Below are positions 37,073 through 47,917 of a stretch of DNA of 64,000 nucleotides, in pieces. The position numbers and the translations under genes were made by a program. Every line of letters begins with the position of its first letter. Position 1 is the stretch's first letter. Below the pieces are notes generated by a model that was not told the origin of the DNA, did no database searches, and saw only the letters and a program-made list of their open reading frames with translations. Where the stretch lies: assembly GCF_000252165.1 (NCBI RefSeq), contig NZ_BAET01000033.1, positions 62,001-126,000 of the forward strand, read 5' to 3'. This stretch comes from Glaciecola punicea ACAM 611. Its GTDB lineage: Bacteria; Pseudomonadota; Gammaproteobacteria; Enterobacterales; Alteromonadaceae.

Positions 37073-37774
37073 ATGTTTCAGTTTAGTTCAGCTTTAACGC
37101 AGGCGGTTTTAGTAAAACGTTACAAACGCTTTTTAGCTGACGTGGTGTTACCTAGCGGCGAAGTGATTACCGTTCACTGCCCAAATACCGGTGCGATGAC
37201 CGGCTGTTGTGATCCTCATTCACGCGTTTACTTGAGTGAATCAAACAATCCCAAACGAAAATACAGGTATACGTGGGAATATGCAACAGACGCAGCCAGC
37301 CATAAAATTTGCGTTAACACAAACAATGCAAACAAAGTCGTTAAAAGCGCGTTAGCAGAGCATCGCATTTCAGCGTTAGGCCATTACGGCACTATCGTTC
37401 CAGAACAGAGATATCTTAACAGCCGCTTTGACTTTCTGTTGCAACAAGACGGCTATCCAGACTGCTATTTAGAAGTTAAATCTGCCACATTAGCCACCGG
37501 CACAACCGGTATGTTCCCTGATACTGTGACTAAGCGCGGTCAAAAGCACTGCAAGGAGTTAGCCCAATTGAGCCAGCAAGGGTATCAGGCAAAACTCTTG
37601 TTTTGTGTGATGCGCGAAAACATTCGCGATTTTATGATTGCTGAGAAACTAGACCCAGACTATGCCAAGGCAGTAGCGCATGCAAAAGCCAATGGAGTAG
37701 AAATATTGTGTTATGTCTGCGATTTAAGCACCACAAATATACACTTATCGCATCAAATACCCATAATTACGTAA
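37073..37774 (+). CDS. sfsA: SfsA nuclease-like protein
   Basis: SfsA was named sugar fermentation stimulation protein for a maltose phenotype in E. coli; its fold is nuclease-like with an N-terminal OB-type domain. The 233-residue protein has VKRYKRFLADVVLPSGEVI, VHCPNTGAMTGCCDPHS, and YLEVKSATL with the PD-(D/E)XK-type E-x-K. ALFPDAVT-like GMFPDTVTKRGQKHCKEL is typical. It lies upstream of dksA, as in E. coli (sfsA-dksA-gluQ-pcnB-folK), which supports the call. Confidence 0.95.
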   Translation: MFQFSSALTQAVLVKRYKRFLADVVLPSGEVITVHCPNTGAMTGCCDPHSRVYLSESNNPKRKYRYTWEYATDAASHKICVNTNNANKVVKSALAEHRISALGHYGTIVPEQRYLNSRFDFLLQQDGYPDCYLEVKSATLATGTTGMFPDTVTKRGQKHCKELAQLSQQGYQAKLLFCVMRENIRDFMIAEKLDPDYAKAVAHAKANGVEILCYVCDLSTTNIHLSHQIPIIT

Positions 37775-37972
37775 ATAAAGATTGCTTTTTTTTAAAATAT
37801 GCCCATTCTACCGTCCTTGATTTTAATGCTTCGAATTTTATGCTAGTGGTCTGATTAAAAAGCTGCAACGTACAACTAGCCTTGCAAAGTAACTTACCGG
37901 AGCAGCTATTATCGCGTTAAAGTAGGTAGTAAAACTTGCGTTCATAACGGTTAATTTTTGGAGAATGGCCAA

Positions 37973-38419
37973 ATGCCAACAGAAAATGCTAAATCAATTG
38001 GGTTACTAGCCCTTGCTGGATTATCTTCTTACCAGGAGAAAACTGGCGAGGAATATATGAATGATGGTCAAATTGATCACTTCAGAAGAATTTTGGCCGC
38101 ATGGCGTGACCAGCTTCGTAAAGAAGTCGATAGAACGGTTCATCACATGCAAGACGAGGCGGCGAATTTCCCTGATCCGGTAGATCGCGCTGCGCAAGAA
38201 GAAGAATTCTCGCTAGAATTGCGTACCCGTGACCGTGAACGAAAGCTAATCAAAAAGATTGAGAAAACGCTTAAGCGCATTGAAGAAGACGATTTCGGAT
38301 TTTGTGACTCATGCGGCATCGAGGTCGGCATTAAACGCTTAGAAGCAAGACCTACCGCCGATATGTGTATTGACTGCAAAACCATAGCCGAAATTAAAGA
38401 AAAGCAGCTGCAAGGCTAA
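37973..38419 (+). CDS. dksA: RNA polymerase-binding transcription factor DksA
   Basis: DksA binds the RNA polymerase secondary channel and works with ppGpp in the stringent response. The zinc finger is CDSCG then CIDC in the C-terminal globular domain; the coiled-coil tip has DPVDRAA, the DxxDxA motif needed for activity. I start at ATG 37973 ([10 protein letters not shown]), preceded by TTTGGAGA, which gives 148 residues, close to E. coli's 151. An in-frame TTG at 37958 is unnecessary. A hairpin follows the gene before gluQ. Confidence 0.96.
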   Translation: MPTENAKSIGLLALAGLSSYQEKTGEEYMNDGQIDHFRRILAAWRDQLRKEVDRTVHHMQDEAANFPDPVDRAAQEEEFSLELRTRDRERKLIKKIEKTLKRIEEDDFGFCDSCGIEVGIKRLEARPTADMCIDCKTIAEIKEKQLQG

Positions 38420-38436
38420 GGTCTGTTCCACACCGA

Positions 38437-38460
38437 GAGCAAGCCCATGCTTGCTCCTTT
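38437..38460 (+). terminator. Hairpin between dksA and gluQ
   Basis: GAGCAAG (38437-38443) and CTTGCTC (38450-38456) form a perfect 7-bp stem with a 6-base loop, followed by CTTTTA. The T-run is short, so termination may be partial, letting some transcripts enter gluQ. Confidence 0.6.
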
Positions 38461-38511
38461 TACCCGCGCTTGTAAAACATCAATCATAGCATAGAAAAAA
38501 CAGGCTAATGA

Positions 38512-39477
38512 ATGACAAACGCAATACGCTCACATCATACCCAAGATCTAGACGCTAACGCTGATGAGGTACGCCCTTATCGCGGCCGTTTTGCGCCTTC
38601 TCCAACCGGTCCGCTGCATTTTGGCTCGCTGCTATGCGCACTTGCTAGCTATTTACATGCCAAACAGCGCAACGGTGAGTGGCTGGTACGTATTGAAGAC
38701 ATCGACACCCCGCGCGTCGAAAAAGATAGCCCAGAGAAAATTCTAAGCGCATTGCAAGCCCACGGATTACGTTGGGACCTTGACATAGTATTTCAAAGTC
38801 AGCGCCAGCATATTTACAACACCTATTTGAGTAAGCTTGAAAAGGCTAATTCTTTATACGCATGTGCCTGTACCCGCAGTCAGATAAAGCTGCGATCGCC
38901 GTCCTACGATGGCTACTGTCGAAGCGCTGGTCTGCCTTTCATGGGAAATTCGGTGCGCTTTATACACACCACTAATAATAGCGAGTTTAGTGACCTATTT
39001 TGGGGCCAACAGCACATAAACACCAGTGTAGCGCGCGAAGATCCTGTATTGCGCCGGGCCGACGACATTTTTTGCTACCATATGGCGGTAGTGGTAGACG
39101 ATATTGAACAGGGAATAACGCATATTGTCAGGGGCGGTGATTTAAGCGAAGCAACGCCGGTGCAACTATCCCTTTATCAAGCCTTAAAAGAGCCTACGCC
39201 TCGCTATATGCATATTCCAATGGTGGTTAAACGCGCTAACGTAAAGCTGTCGAAACAGCGTGGTGCACCGGCTATTGACAGCACAAAAGCGGTGGACAAC
39301 CTTAAGCTTGCACTTGCATATTTAGGAATGGACAGGGGCGCTATTGCTCATTTAACGACTACTGCAAAAATATTACACTGGGCAATTGAACATTGGCAGC
39401 CCAAATTGATGCCAAAACAATCAGAACTTCTTATTTCGATTGAAAATGACGTATACTCAGCTCCACAAAGTATGTAG
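38512..39477 (+). CDS. gluQ: Glutamyl-Q tRNA(Asp) synthetase
   Basis: GluQRS attaches glutamate to queuosine in the anticodon of tRNA-Asp. The protein is a truncated glutamyl-tRNA synthetase with only the catalytic half: FAPSPTGPLHFGSLLCAL has the HIGH-type motif, and KLSKQRGA is the KMSKS-type loop. Zinc ligands appear as CACTRSQIK with a later Tyr/Cys (YDGYCRSA). The 321-residue length lacks an anticodon-binding domain, as expected. The dksA-gluQ-pcnB order is the E. coli one. Confidence 0.95.
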   Translation: MTNAIRSHHTQDLDANADEVRPYRGRFAPSPTGPLHFGSLLCALASYLHAKQRNGEWLVRIEDIDTPRVEKDSPEKILSALQAHGLRWDLDIVFQSQRQHIYNTYLSKLEKANSLYACACTRSQIKLRSPSYDGYCRSAGLPFMGNSVRFIHTTNNSEFSDLFWGQQHINTSVAREDPVLRRADDIFCYHMAVVVDDIEQGITHIVRGGDLSEATPVQLSLYQALKEPTPRYMHIPMVVKRANVKLSKQRGAPAIDSTKAVDNLKLALAYLGMDRGAIAHLTTTAKILHWAIEHWQPKLMPKQSELLISIENDVYSAPQSM

Positions 39478-39573
39478 GCAATGTTTGTGAGGCTTAGGTA
39501 TTGACAAAAATAGACAAGAAAATAAACAATAGGCTACTAAAGAAAACAAGCCCAAACAAATCAAGAGGCCAAT

Positions 39574-40968
39574 GTGCAAAAGCTGTATCCTGAGGTGATC
39601 GAACGCGATGCTCACAGCATGCGAAATTCAGACTTAACACCCAATACATTAAAAGTGCTTCAAACATTAATCAGACATGGCTACAAAGCTTATGCAGTGG
39701 GCGGCTGTGTTCGCGATAAATTAATGGGCAAAGACCCGAAAGATTTTGACGTAGTGACCAATGCAACCCCCGACCAAATAAAAGCGTGCTTTAGAAACTG
39801 CCGCTTAATAGGCCGCCGATTTAGACTTGCTCATATTACTTATGGTCGCGAGATTATAGAGGTGGCGACCTTCAGAGGCCATCATGACAGCGCTGATATA
39901 ATTGAGTCTGTGAGCGCTAATGACATACGCAGCGACGCTAAAAAACCACCGTCGAAGGTATCTAAACTAGACGTTTCAAGCAAAGCAATGCGCAAGGCTG
40001 GCGAGCTTTTATCAAGTAAAAGTGATACTGGGCAATTAACCCGAGATAATATTTTTGGCAGCATTGAAGAAGACGCAGCAAGACGTGACTTTACCTTTAA
40101 CGCGCTGTATTTCGACGTAGAAGACGAAAGTATTTTAGACTTTGCTGACGGAATGGAATCAATCGGGACACGAAAAATTGTCATGATAGGCGATCCACAG
40201 CTTCGCTTTCGAGAAGACCCAGTAAGAATGATACGCGCTATTCGCTTTGCCTGTAAACTGCATATGCAGCTGCCGCTTGCACTGTCTAACAGCATAAAAC
40301 AAAACGCCCATCTGATGACTAATATTCCACCGGCGAGGCTATTTGAGGAAGTCAGTAAGCTTTTGCTCAGCGGCTACGGTGCAGTCACATTTGAATGCTT
40401 ATTAATGCATAACCTGCTCACACCGCTATTCCCCTTACTTACGCCATTGCTAACCGACGTAAACAGCAAAGAATATCAATTTGTGCTGCTTATGCTCAAA
40501 AATACCGACAATCGCATTCATAATGAACAAAGAATAACCCCTGCCTTTTTATATGCAGCATTTTTATGGTATCCCATGGAAGAGCGCGCACAAGAACGCA
40601 TGTTTGATGCTGCAATGCCCTTACACGACGCTATAAACTTAGCCAGTGCAGATGTACTCTTTCAGCAAAGTCGGCGGATCATGATCCCCAAGCGTTTCAG
40701 TATACCCGTGCGGGAAATTTGGGGTTTACAACTGCGTTTACAAAAACGACAGGGGCGCCGATGCCTGCAGCTGCTAGATCACCCAAGATTTAGAGCTGCT
40801 TATGATTTTTTATTACTAAGAGGCAATGTGGAAGGCGGAGATTTATACGAGGCCGCGCAGTGGTGGACAAGTTTTCAAGAAGTCAGCGAAAAAGCGCGCA
40901 TTAGCATGATAAATGAGCTGCCCAATAGCAGCCCTCGCAAACGCCGTAAAAGGAAAGCCGCGCCATGA
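39574..40968 (+). CDS. pcnB: Poly(A) polymerase I
   Basis: PcnB adds 3' poly(A) tails to RNA and thereby promotes decay. The 464-residue protein has the nucleotidyltransferase core AVGGCVRDKLMGKDPKDFDV, with the catalytic DFD, and RRFRLAHI and DFTFNALYFD from the class II tRNA nucleotidyltransferase superfamily. It ends in a basic tail ([11 protein letters not shown]) typical of PcnB. The start is GTG 39574 behind AGAGGCC. In E. coli PcnB also begins at an unusual codon. The stop overlaps the folK start (ATGA), so the two are coupled. Confidence 0.94.
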   Translation: MQKLYPEVIERDAHSMRNSDLTPNTLKVLQTLIRHGYKAYAVGGCVRDKLMGKDPKDFDVVTNATPDQIKACFRNCRLIGRRFRLAHITYGREIIEVATFRGHHDSADIIESVSANDIRSDAKKPPSKVSKLDVSSKAMRKAGELLSSKSDTGQLTRDNIFGSIEEDAARRDFTFNALYFDVEDESILDFADGMESIGTRKIVMIGDPQLRFREDPVRMIRAIRFACKLHMQLPLALSNSIKQNAHLMTNIPPARLFEEVSKLLLSGYGAVTFECLLMHNLLTPLFPLLTPLLTDVNSKEYQFVLLMLKNTDNRIHNEQRITPAFLYAAFLWYPMEERAQERMFDAAMPLHDAINLASADVLFQQSRRIMIPKRFSIPVREIWGLQLRLQKRQGRRCLQLLDHPRFRAAYDFLLLRGNVEGGDLYEAAQWWTSFQEVSEKARISMINELPNSSPRKRRKRKAAP

Positions 40969-41498
40969 TGTCAGATGTCGCCTACATTGGCTTAGGCAGT
41001 AATATTGAAAATCCACAAACGCAAATTAATACCGCGCTTGTGAATATGCAGTCACATGAACAAATAAGTATTCAACTTTGTTCGCATTTGTATGCCAGTG
41101 CGCCTATGGGCCCTCAAAATCAGCCTGACTATGTTAATGCGGTGGTTAAAATTACTACCGGTTTAACGCCCATAGAATTGTTAGACGTACTGCAAGAAAT
41201 AGAACAGCAGCACGGCCGTAAACGCGTTGGTGAAAGATGGGGACCACGCTCGTTAGATCTCGACATTATTTTATTCAATAACCTTAACATGGACAACGAC
41301 CGACTCACCTTGCCTCACTATGGCATGGCGCAGCGAGAGTTCGTCATGGTGCCCTTGTTTGAAATAGAGCCTGATATGATCATGCAAAATGGTAAAACAA
41401 TCGCCTCGTGGGTGGCAGACTGCTCGTTTGCACACTTAAGGCGTCTGCCCGGCAAAATAGACCTGACGTCTTTAATTATATCCACACAAAAATTATAA
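40965..41498 (+). CDS. folK: HPPK (folate biosynthesis) FolK
   Basis: FolK transfers pyrophosphate from ATP to 6-hydroxymethyl-7,8-dihydropterin in folate synthesis. The 177-residue protein has [11 protein letters not shown] at the N-terminus, [18 protein letters not shown], and the catalytic block [15 protein letters not shown] with the two Mg-binding Asp residues. It overlaps pcnB by 4 bases and precedes panB by 16 bases, so pcnB-folK-panB-panC probably form one operon, linking folate and pantothenate synthesis. Confidence 0.96.
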   Translation: MMSDVAYIGLGSNIENPQTQINTALVNMQSHEQISIQLCSHLYASAPMGPQNQPDYVNAVVKITTGLTPIELLDVLQEIEQQHGRKRVGERWGPRSLDLDIILFNNLNMDNDRLTLPHYGMAQREFVMVPLFEIEPDMIMQNGKTIASWVADCSFAHLRRLPGKIDLTSLIISTQKL

Positions 41499-41514
41499 AC
41501 TTAGGGAAAGCAGT

Positions 41515-42309
41515 ATGAAGAAGCACAACGTTACTAGCTTACTAAAAATGAAGCAAGCACATGAAAAGATTGTCGCCTTGACCGCCTATGATGCCAGTTT
41601 CGCCCAGTTATTTGACCAGCAAAATGTTGAAGTCATTCTTATTGGCGATTCCTTAGGAATGGTATTAAAGGGTCAAGAAGATACCTTGTCCGTCAGCGTT
41701 AAAGACATTGCTTATCATACTAGATGTGTTCGCGCCGGTGCTAAAAAAGCCTTCGTAATTGCAGACATGCCTTTTATGAGCTATCCCGATGCTAATTCAG
41801 CCTATAAAAATGCCGCCACATTAATACGAAGCGGTGCCAGCATGGTTAAACTTGAAGGCGGCGAATGGCTGCTTAACACCGTTGCAGGCCTTGTTGAGCG
41901 CTCTGTTCCGGTGTGCGGACATTTGGGCTTAACGCCGCAATCGGTGCATGTGCTAGGCGGTTTTAAGGTGCAAGGACGCGAGCAAAACCAAGCTGAAAAA
42001 CTGATTAACGAAGCACTAGCTTTAGAAGCAGCCGGCATACAACTGCTGGTACTTGAATGTGTGCCTTCAAGCTTGGCCAAATTGATTAGCGAAAAACTCA
42101 CCATCCCCGTAATTGGCATAGGTGCAGGGCCACACACCGACGGGCAAATACTGGTAATGCATGATATGCTGGGGGTAAGCGCCAACTATATGCCCAAGTT
42201 TTCAAAGAACTATTTAAACGCCACGGGCAGTATATCAGGCAGTGTAAAGCAGTATATTAGCGAAGTTAAATCCCAGACTTTTCCGGGCCCAGAGCACAGC
42301 TTTGATTAG
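41515..42309 (+). CDS. panB: Ketopantoate hydroxymethyltransferase PanB
   Basis: PanB makes ketopantoate from 2-oxoisovalerate using methylene-tetrahydrofolate, the first step of pantothenate synthesis. The 264-residue TIM-barrel protein has [25 protein letters not shown] (Mg and substrate Asp), [27 protein letters not shown] and the C-terminal [19 protein letters not shown]. All catalytic residues seem present. Second to last in the folate/pantothenate cluster; panC follows after 71 bases. Confidence 0.97.
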   Translation: MKKHNVTSLLKMKQAHEKIVALTAYDASFAQLFDQQNVEVILIGDSLGMVLKGQEDTLSVSVKDIAYHTRCVRAGAKKAFVIADMPFMSYPDANSAYKNAATLIRSGASMVKLEGGEWLLNTVAGLVERSVPVCGHLGLTPQSVHVLGGFKVQGREQNQAEKLINEALALEAAGIQLLVLECVPSSLAKLISEKLTIPVIGIGAGPHTDGQILVMHDMLGVSANYMPKFSKNYLNATGSISGSVKQYISEVKSQTFPGPEHSFD

Positions 42310-42380
42310 CATAAAGCGCTTATTTTTCAGTTATTGAAAGCGTACTCACCGCTACACAGTGTTTAAGAGAACAAACGTTT

Positions 42381-43229
42381 ATGAGAGTGATTCAGGATAT
42401 AGATGCTTTACGCGAAACGCGCAGAGCATGGCGCGCCAGTGAAGAAGAGATTGCCTTTGTACCCACCATGGGCAATTTACACAAAGGTCATTTACGATTA
42501 GTTGAAGAAGCGAAAAAGGTCTCATCAAAGGTTGTGGTGTCTATATTTGTCAACCCACTGCAGTTTGGTCCTGATGAAGATTTAGACGCCTACCCCAAAA
42601 CCTTAGAAAATGACACCGCCGCCTTAGCAGCGCTAGACGTAGACGTGCTGTTCATGCCCAAAATCGACGATATTTACAGCCGCGGCATAGAGCAACAGAC
42701 CTTTGTAGAAGTCCCCGGCTTATCGTATATGATATGTGGTGCAAGTCGTCCCGGTCACTTTAGAGGCGTTGCCACAATAGTCTGTAAACTGTTTAACATG
42801 GTGCAGCCTAATCACGCATTCTTTGGTGAAAAAGACTTTCAGCAGCTGCAGGTTATCAAGGCCATGGTCACCGACTTGTCCATGAATTTAATCATTCACG
42901 GCATACCCACACAGCGCCACGAAGACGGCTTAGCAATGAGCTCTCGCAATGGATATTTAGACCATGAACAACGCGCAATATCCCCCTTGCTGTACCTTGA
43001 GCTGTGCGCGCTGCGCGATCGCATTAAAGCTGGGGCTAGAAATTTCAGCGAGCTTATTGTAGCGGCCAAACAGCGCTTATCTGACGCTGGCTTTAACCCT
43101 GATTATATTGAACTTCGTAGTGCACAAACACTCATGCAAGTAGGCCACGAAGACAAAGATTTGGTTATTTTAGCCGCTGCCTTTTGCGGTAAAACAAGGT
43201 TGATCGATAACTTACGTTTTGCTATTTAA
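42381..43229 (+). CDS. panC: Pantothenate synthetase PanC
   Basis: PanC joins pantoate and beta-alanine with ATP to form pantothenate. The 282-residue protein carries the HIGH-like [53 protein letters not shown], and the KMSKS-like [12 protein letters not shown]. It lies downstream of panB and ends 19 bases short of the convergent hemB. No panD is seen in the window, so beta-alanine must come from elsewhere. Confidence 0.97.
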   Translation: MRVIQDIDALRETRRAWRASEEEIAFVPTMGNLHKGHLRLVEEAKKVSSKVVVSIFVNPLQFGPDEDLDAYPKTLENDTAALAALDVDVLFMPKIDDIYSRGIEQQTFVEVPGLSYMICGASRPGHFRGVATIVCKLFNMVQPNHAFFGEKDFQQLQVIKAMVTDLSMNLIIHGIPTQRHEDGLAMSSRNGYLDHEQRAISPLLYLELCALRDRIKAGARNFSELIVAAKQRLSDAGFNPDYIELRSAQTLMQVGHEDKDLVILAAAFCGKTRLIDNLRFAI

Positions 43230-43248
43230 ACGAAAAGACTGCCCAGTG

Positions 43249-44446
<1,198 letters not shown>

Positions 44447-44481
44447 TTATTCATTATCATTGTAAATGGATTATGCGGATG

Positions 44482-45315
44482 TTAACTAAAAAACAAAGCC
44501 TGTGCATTTTCAAATGCGTGTTTCTCTATCAGCGATATATCTTGGTTAATGATTAGCGATAAAGCTTGCGCAATATGAGGCAAATAACAAGGTTCGTTTT
44601 TCGACTTTCGTGGTTTAAGCGTTTTGGGAAACAAATAAGGGGCATCTGTTTCTAGCAATAAACGTGAAAGCGGCAACTCTAAGACTGCTTCTCGCAGTGC
44701 CATACCTCGTTTGGCATCACACAACCAGCCGGTAATTCCCACATAGCAGCCCAAAGACAGATAATCTTTTAGCTGCTGCGCAGTTCCTGTAAAACAGTGG
44801 ACAACCATAAATTTAAGCGAAGGAGCATACTGCTCAAGCAGTGTCATTTGTTCATCAAAGGCGTCTCTTTCGTGCAAGTACACGCCCATGTTGTTGTTAA
44901 CCGCAATGTTTAACTGCTGTTCAAATGCATATAGCTGCTTAGATTTACTTGAAAAATTACGATTGAAATCTAAACCGCACTCGCCTATTGCTGATATATG
45001 TTTATCGGTAATTAGGGCATTTAGTTTAGTCCAAGATTGCATTGTTGCCTGATCGGCGTAATGCGGGTGAATACCTGCGGTACAGGCGAGTTTTATGTTA
45101 TTTATTAATTGTTTATCAAGCGCACTTTCAAAAATATTTGCGCTACTAACACCCAATTTATGCTGTTTACATAATGCTAACGCTTGCTCAGATTCTTCAA
45201 TGGAAGATGAGATAACTAGCAAGTGATTAACGTCTGCTTTCGCACTACGAAGCAACACCTCTGCTAGCGCAAATCTTGCATCGGTCAAGTTTACGCCAGC
45301 GTCAATCCAACTCAT
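44482..45315 (-). CDS. tatD: TatD family 3'-5' DNA exonuclease
   Basis: TatD is a metal-dependent hydrolase with 3'-5' exonuclease activity on DNA, linked to DNA repair and not needed for Tat export. The 277-residue protein begins MSWIDAGVNLTDARF, has AGIHPHYAD, ISAIGECGLDFNR, FMVVHCFTGTAQQLKDYL and LLLETDAPYL, the metal ligands of the family. The usual first HxH pattern is replaced (DAGVNLT), as in E. coli TatD. It ends the tatABC-(45317)-tatD cluster. Confidence 0.93.
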   Translation of the reverse strand: MSWIDAGVNLTDARFALAEVLLRSAKADVNHLLVISSSIEESEQALALCKQHKLGVSSANIFESALDKQLINNIKLACTAGIHPHYADQATMQSWTKLNALITDKHISAIGECGLDFNRNFSSKSKQLYAFEQQLNIAVNNNMGVYLHERDAFDEQMTLLEQYAPSLKFMVVHCFTGTAQQLKDYLSLGCYVGITGWLCDAKRGMALREAVLELPLSRLLLETDAPYLFPKTLKPRKSKNEPCYLPHIAQALSLIINQDISLIEKHAFENAQALFFS

Positions 45316-45316
45316 T

Positions 45317-45964
45317 TTATTGCGTTCGCCTCACACGTATTCGGCGATTACTATCTACCTCAGACAGGTAGAATGCGCCCAAAACACCTTTCTCAATAGT
45401 AACAATATCGCCTTGCCTTATTGTAAGACGGCTCTGATCGGTATGGCGCCATACTTGGCCGTTACTCAGAATAAGGCTTGCAACCCCTAGTGCATTTTCG
45501 TTTATGGCGCTTACGGTGCTTTGAATTTCGTTTACCGCGTCTTGTGTATTAGTCTTTAGGGCTTGTGAACCAAAGCTGTCATGGGCAGTGTTGGCAATGA
45601 CTTGTCTATTCGTAGTCGCGGGCACCCTTGATGTTTCTTTTGAGAACCGCACGTCAGCTTTACCTGATGGGTTCATTAATGCCTGTGCGCGTTTGTCGAT
45701 ATCGTCGGTTTCTCTCTTTGCATTTTCGATAACACTTTGTGCTCGGGGCGTTGGATCTCCTTGTATATTTTCAGGCGTTTGTTCATTGTTTTGTTCTGCA
45801 AACAGCCGATCAAAGCAGCCTAAGCGCTGCATATTGTCTTGGATCAAGTGACAGGCGCTGTCTTGGTCCGATTGAGCACTTAGCGCAGGGCCCGAAAACC
45901 CGAGGCTAAGCAGCATGGCACTAGCCCAAAAATACATCAATCTAGGGGTGGTGTTTACTGTCAT
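45317..45964 (-). CDS. Periplasmic protein of unknown function
   Basis: This 215-residue protein has a signal peptide (hydrophobic core near 10-28, likely cut after ALSA). The mature N-terminus carries CHLIQDNMQRLGCFDRLF, a two-cysteine motif seen in many small envelope proteins. A polar, disordered middle follows, then a compact C-terminal segment: LSNGQVWRHTDQSRLTIRQG, DIVTIEKGVLGAFYLSEVD, ending in basic IRVRRTQ. Family relatives occur across Proteobacteria without assigned function. It lies between tatC and tatD with 1-12-base gaps, so it is in the tat transcript; a link to Tat export is inference. Confidence 0.8.
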   Translation of the reverse strand: MTVNTTPRLMYFWASAMLLSLGFSGPALSAQSDQDSACHLIQDNMQRLGCFDRLFAEQNNEQTPENIQGDPTPRAQSVIENAKRETDDIDKRAQALMNPSGKADVRFSKETSRVPATTNRQVIANTAHDSFGSQALKTNTQDAVNEIQSTVSAINENALGVASLILSNGQVWRHTDQSRLTIRQGDIVTIEKGVLGAFYLSEVDSNRRIRVRRTQ

Positions 45965-45976
45965 ATTTACATCCTA

Positions 45977-46807
45977 TTACGAGTTCTGGTCATTCTTTTT
46001 TTGTGTATCATTAGGTACATCGTCAGATGAACCTTCATCTGTATTTCTATTTTCATCTGTGTCAGGGGCGTCGCTTTTCTCGTCAGGGTCGCCTCGTTTA
46101 CCCGAATATAAACCGCCTATAACGACCCCAATTTCAAACAGAATCCACATGGGAACAGCCAGAAGCGTTTGCGAAATAATATCAGGGGGTGTTAGTAACA
46201 TGCCAACGAAAAATGCGCCCACAATCACGTAAGGCCGCTTTTTTGCAAGTTGCTCAGCCGTGGTCACACCCGTCCAACACATTAAAATAACCGCAATGGG
46301 AATTTCAAAAGCCAAGCCAAAGGCGAAAAACAGTTTTAATACAAAGTTAAGATAACTCGAAATATCAGTGCTTACTAAAACCCCTTCAGGCGCCACACTG
46401 TTAAAAAACATGAAGGCCAACGGGAATACTACGAAGTAGGCAAATGCCATCCCCAAGTAGAATAGTATGGTACTACTGGCGAGTAAAGGTGCCACTAGCT
46501 TTTTTTCACGCTTGTATAGACCAGGCGCTATGAAGGCCCATATTTGATAAAGAACAAATGGAATTGCGACAAAAAACGAGAGCACTAAGGTGAGTTTGAA
46601 TGGGGCTAAAAATGGCGATGCTACATCGGTAGCAATCATGCTTGCGCCCTCTGGCAGACTCGCCACTAGAGGCATTGCTACATAGCGATATAAGTCTTGT
46701 GCAAAATAAACCAAACACAAAAAAACGACGAAAACCGCCATGAGCGCTTTAAGTACCCGTGATCTTAGTTCTATTAGGTGACCAATTAAGCCGCTAGATT
46801 CACTCAT
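45977..46807 (-). CDS. tatC: Twin-arginine translocase subunit TatC
   Basis: TatC is the six-helix membrane core of the Tat translocase that recognises twin-arginine signal peptides of folded proteins. It begins [18 protein letters not shown], with the conserved HLxELRxR, and has [23 protein letters not shown] and [14 protein letters not shown] with the essential glutamate. The 276-residue protein has an acidic C-terminal tail ([13 protein letters not shown]) longer than in E. coli. It overlaps tatB by 8 bases. Confidence 0.97.
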   Translation of the reverse strand: MSESSGLIGHLIELRSRVLKALMAVFVVFLCLVYFAQDLYRYVAMPLVASLPEGASMIATDVASPFLAPFKLTLVLSFFVAIPFVLYQIWAFIAPGLYKREKKLVAPLLASSTILFYLGMAFAYFVVFPLAFMFFNSVAPEGVLVSTDISSYLNFVLKLFFAFGLAFEIPIAVILMCWTGVTTAEQLAKKRPYVIVGAFFVGMLLTPPDIISQTLLAVPMWILFEIGVVIGGLYSGKRGDPDEKSDAPDTDENRNTDEGSSDDVPNDTQKKNDQNS

Positions 46808-47384
46808 CGGTTTTGCCGAGTGGCTTGGTGACTAAATTTTCTGATGCCTTAGATGCTTTACTAGGGGCATTAGGGGTAATACTACTATCATTTGTATCGA
46901 TTAGGCTGGCATCGTTCGTATTGTTAGATTTACTATCTACAACACTAGGTTCTACGGATGAATTTTGATTGGCAGTAACATGCTGTGCATCAGTGTCTTG
47001 ATGAGCATCTGCGTCTTGTTGACTACCAGTATCTTGTTCTTTATTGCCCCTTTGGGACTGAGTTAACTGCTGGCTTGACTGCATCGTCTTATTTTTATAA
47101 GGCTTACGCACCGATGCAGCCGCTTGTTTAAGTTCATTAACGGACTTTTGCAGATCTTTACCCAAGCTTTCCATGCCCAAGCTTTCCGCTTTTTTCAAAT
47201 TGGTATGCAGTTCGTGGGCGTCAAGATGGCTAGCAACTTCTTGTTTAAAGCCATTGGCAAGCTCTTTTACACTGCGAATACCGGATATTAATGAGCGGAT
47301 TGCCCCAGGCAGCCGCTCAGGCCCTAAGACTACTAAGGCCATTACGCCAATAACCAGCATTTCCCAGAAGCCAATGTCAAACAT
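46800..47384 (-). CDS. tatB: Twin-arginine translocase subunit TatB
   Basis: TatB pairs with TatC to receive Tat substrates. The 194-residue protein has an N-terminal membrane helix ([20 protein letters not shown]), the GPERLP hinge and an amphipathic helix. The tail is polar and Gln/Asp-rich with near-repeats ([11 protein letters not shown]) and is probably disordered. It lies 3 bases after tatA and overlaps tatC by 8 bases. Confidence 0.96.
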   Translation of the reverse strand: MFDIGFWEMLVIGVMALVVLGPERLPGAIRSLISGIRSVKELANGFKQEVASHLDAHELHTNLKKAESLGMESLGKDLQKSVNELKQAAASVRKPYKNKTMQSSQQLTQSQRGNKEQDTGSQQDADAHQDTDAQHVTANQNSSVEPSVVDSKSNNTNDASLIDTNDSSITPNAPSKASKASENLVTKPLGKTDE

Positions 47385-47387
47385 AAT

Positions 47388-47660
47388 TTATTCTTTATCG
47401 ACTGGCTTCTGCGACTTTGGCTGCGAGGTTTTACCTGTGGCAGACTCGTCGGTTTTTACGGCGGGTTTAGCTAAGGATTCAAAGTCTGCATCTTCTTTCG
47501 TGCTTTCGCTTGCGTCATCTTTGTCATCGTCTTTTACCGCTTTTTTGAAGCCTTTTAAGGCTGAACCCAAATCAGAGCCTACATTTTTAAGCCTAGAGGT
47601 TCCAAACAGTAAAATTACGACGGCTAGCACAATTAAGGCTTGCCAAATACTAATGCCCAT
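47388..47660 (-). CDS. tatA: Twin-arginine translocase subunit TatA
   Basis: TatA oligomerises to form the passage for folded proteins. The 90-residue protein starts [20 protein letters not shown], then [21 protein letters not shown] (amphipathic helix) and an acidic, Lys-rich tail. It heads the tatA-tatB-tatC-(45317)-tatD cluster, as tatABCD in E. coli. Upstream AAGGATC serves as ribosome binding site. Confidence 0.96.
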   Translation of the reverse strand: MGISIWQALIVLAVVILLFGTSRLKNVGSDLGSALKGFKKAVKDDDKDDASESTKEDADFESLAKPAVKTDESATGKTSQPKSQKPVDKE

Positions 47661-47917
47661 GTCGATCCTTAAAAAATAGATGAAGAAATATGATGGCTAT
47701 ATAAGATAGCGATAAAGGTAAATTATTCGTCAATATTTGCAAGTACACTTTTCTAAACTTGCACATTTATTTGGCTGCTAAATTGCTTAACTGATTGCAT
47801 AACTACCTTTCGTATGGTGGTATTATACCTAGAACTAAATGAATATCACTGGCTTTGCTACTTGTGTGGCAAAATAATTTACGTCAACAAACAAGATGTA
47901 CCAGAAATAGCGCGGTC

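Noticed and set aside
47173-47679. 168-codon plus-strand ORF opposite tatA and tatB
   Set aside because: It is an antisense shadow of tatA-tatB, rich in Ser and Lys as expected for reversed codons.
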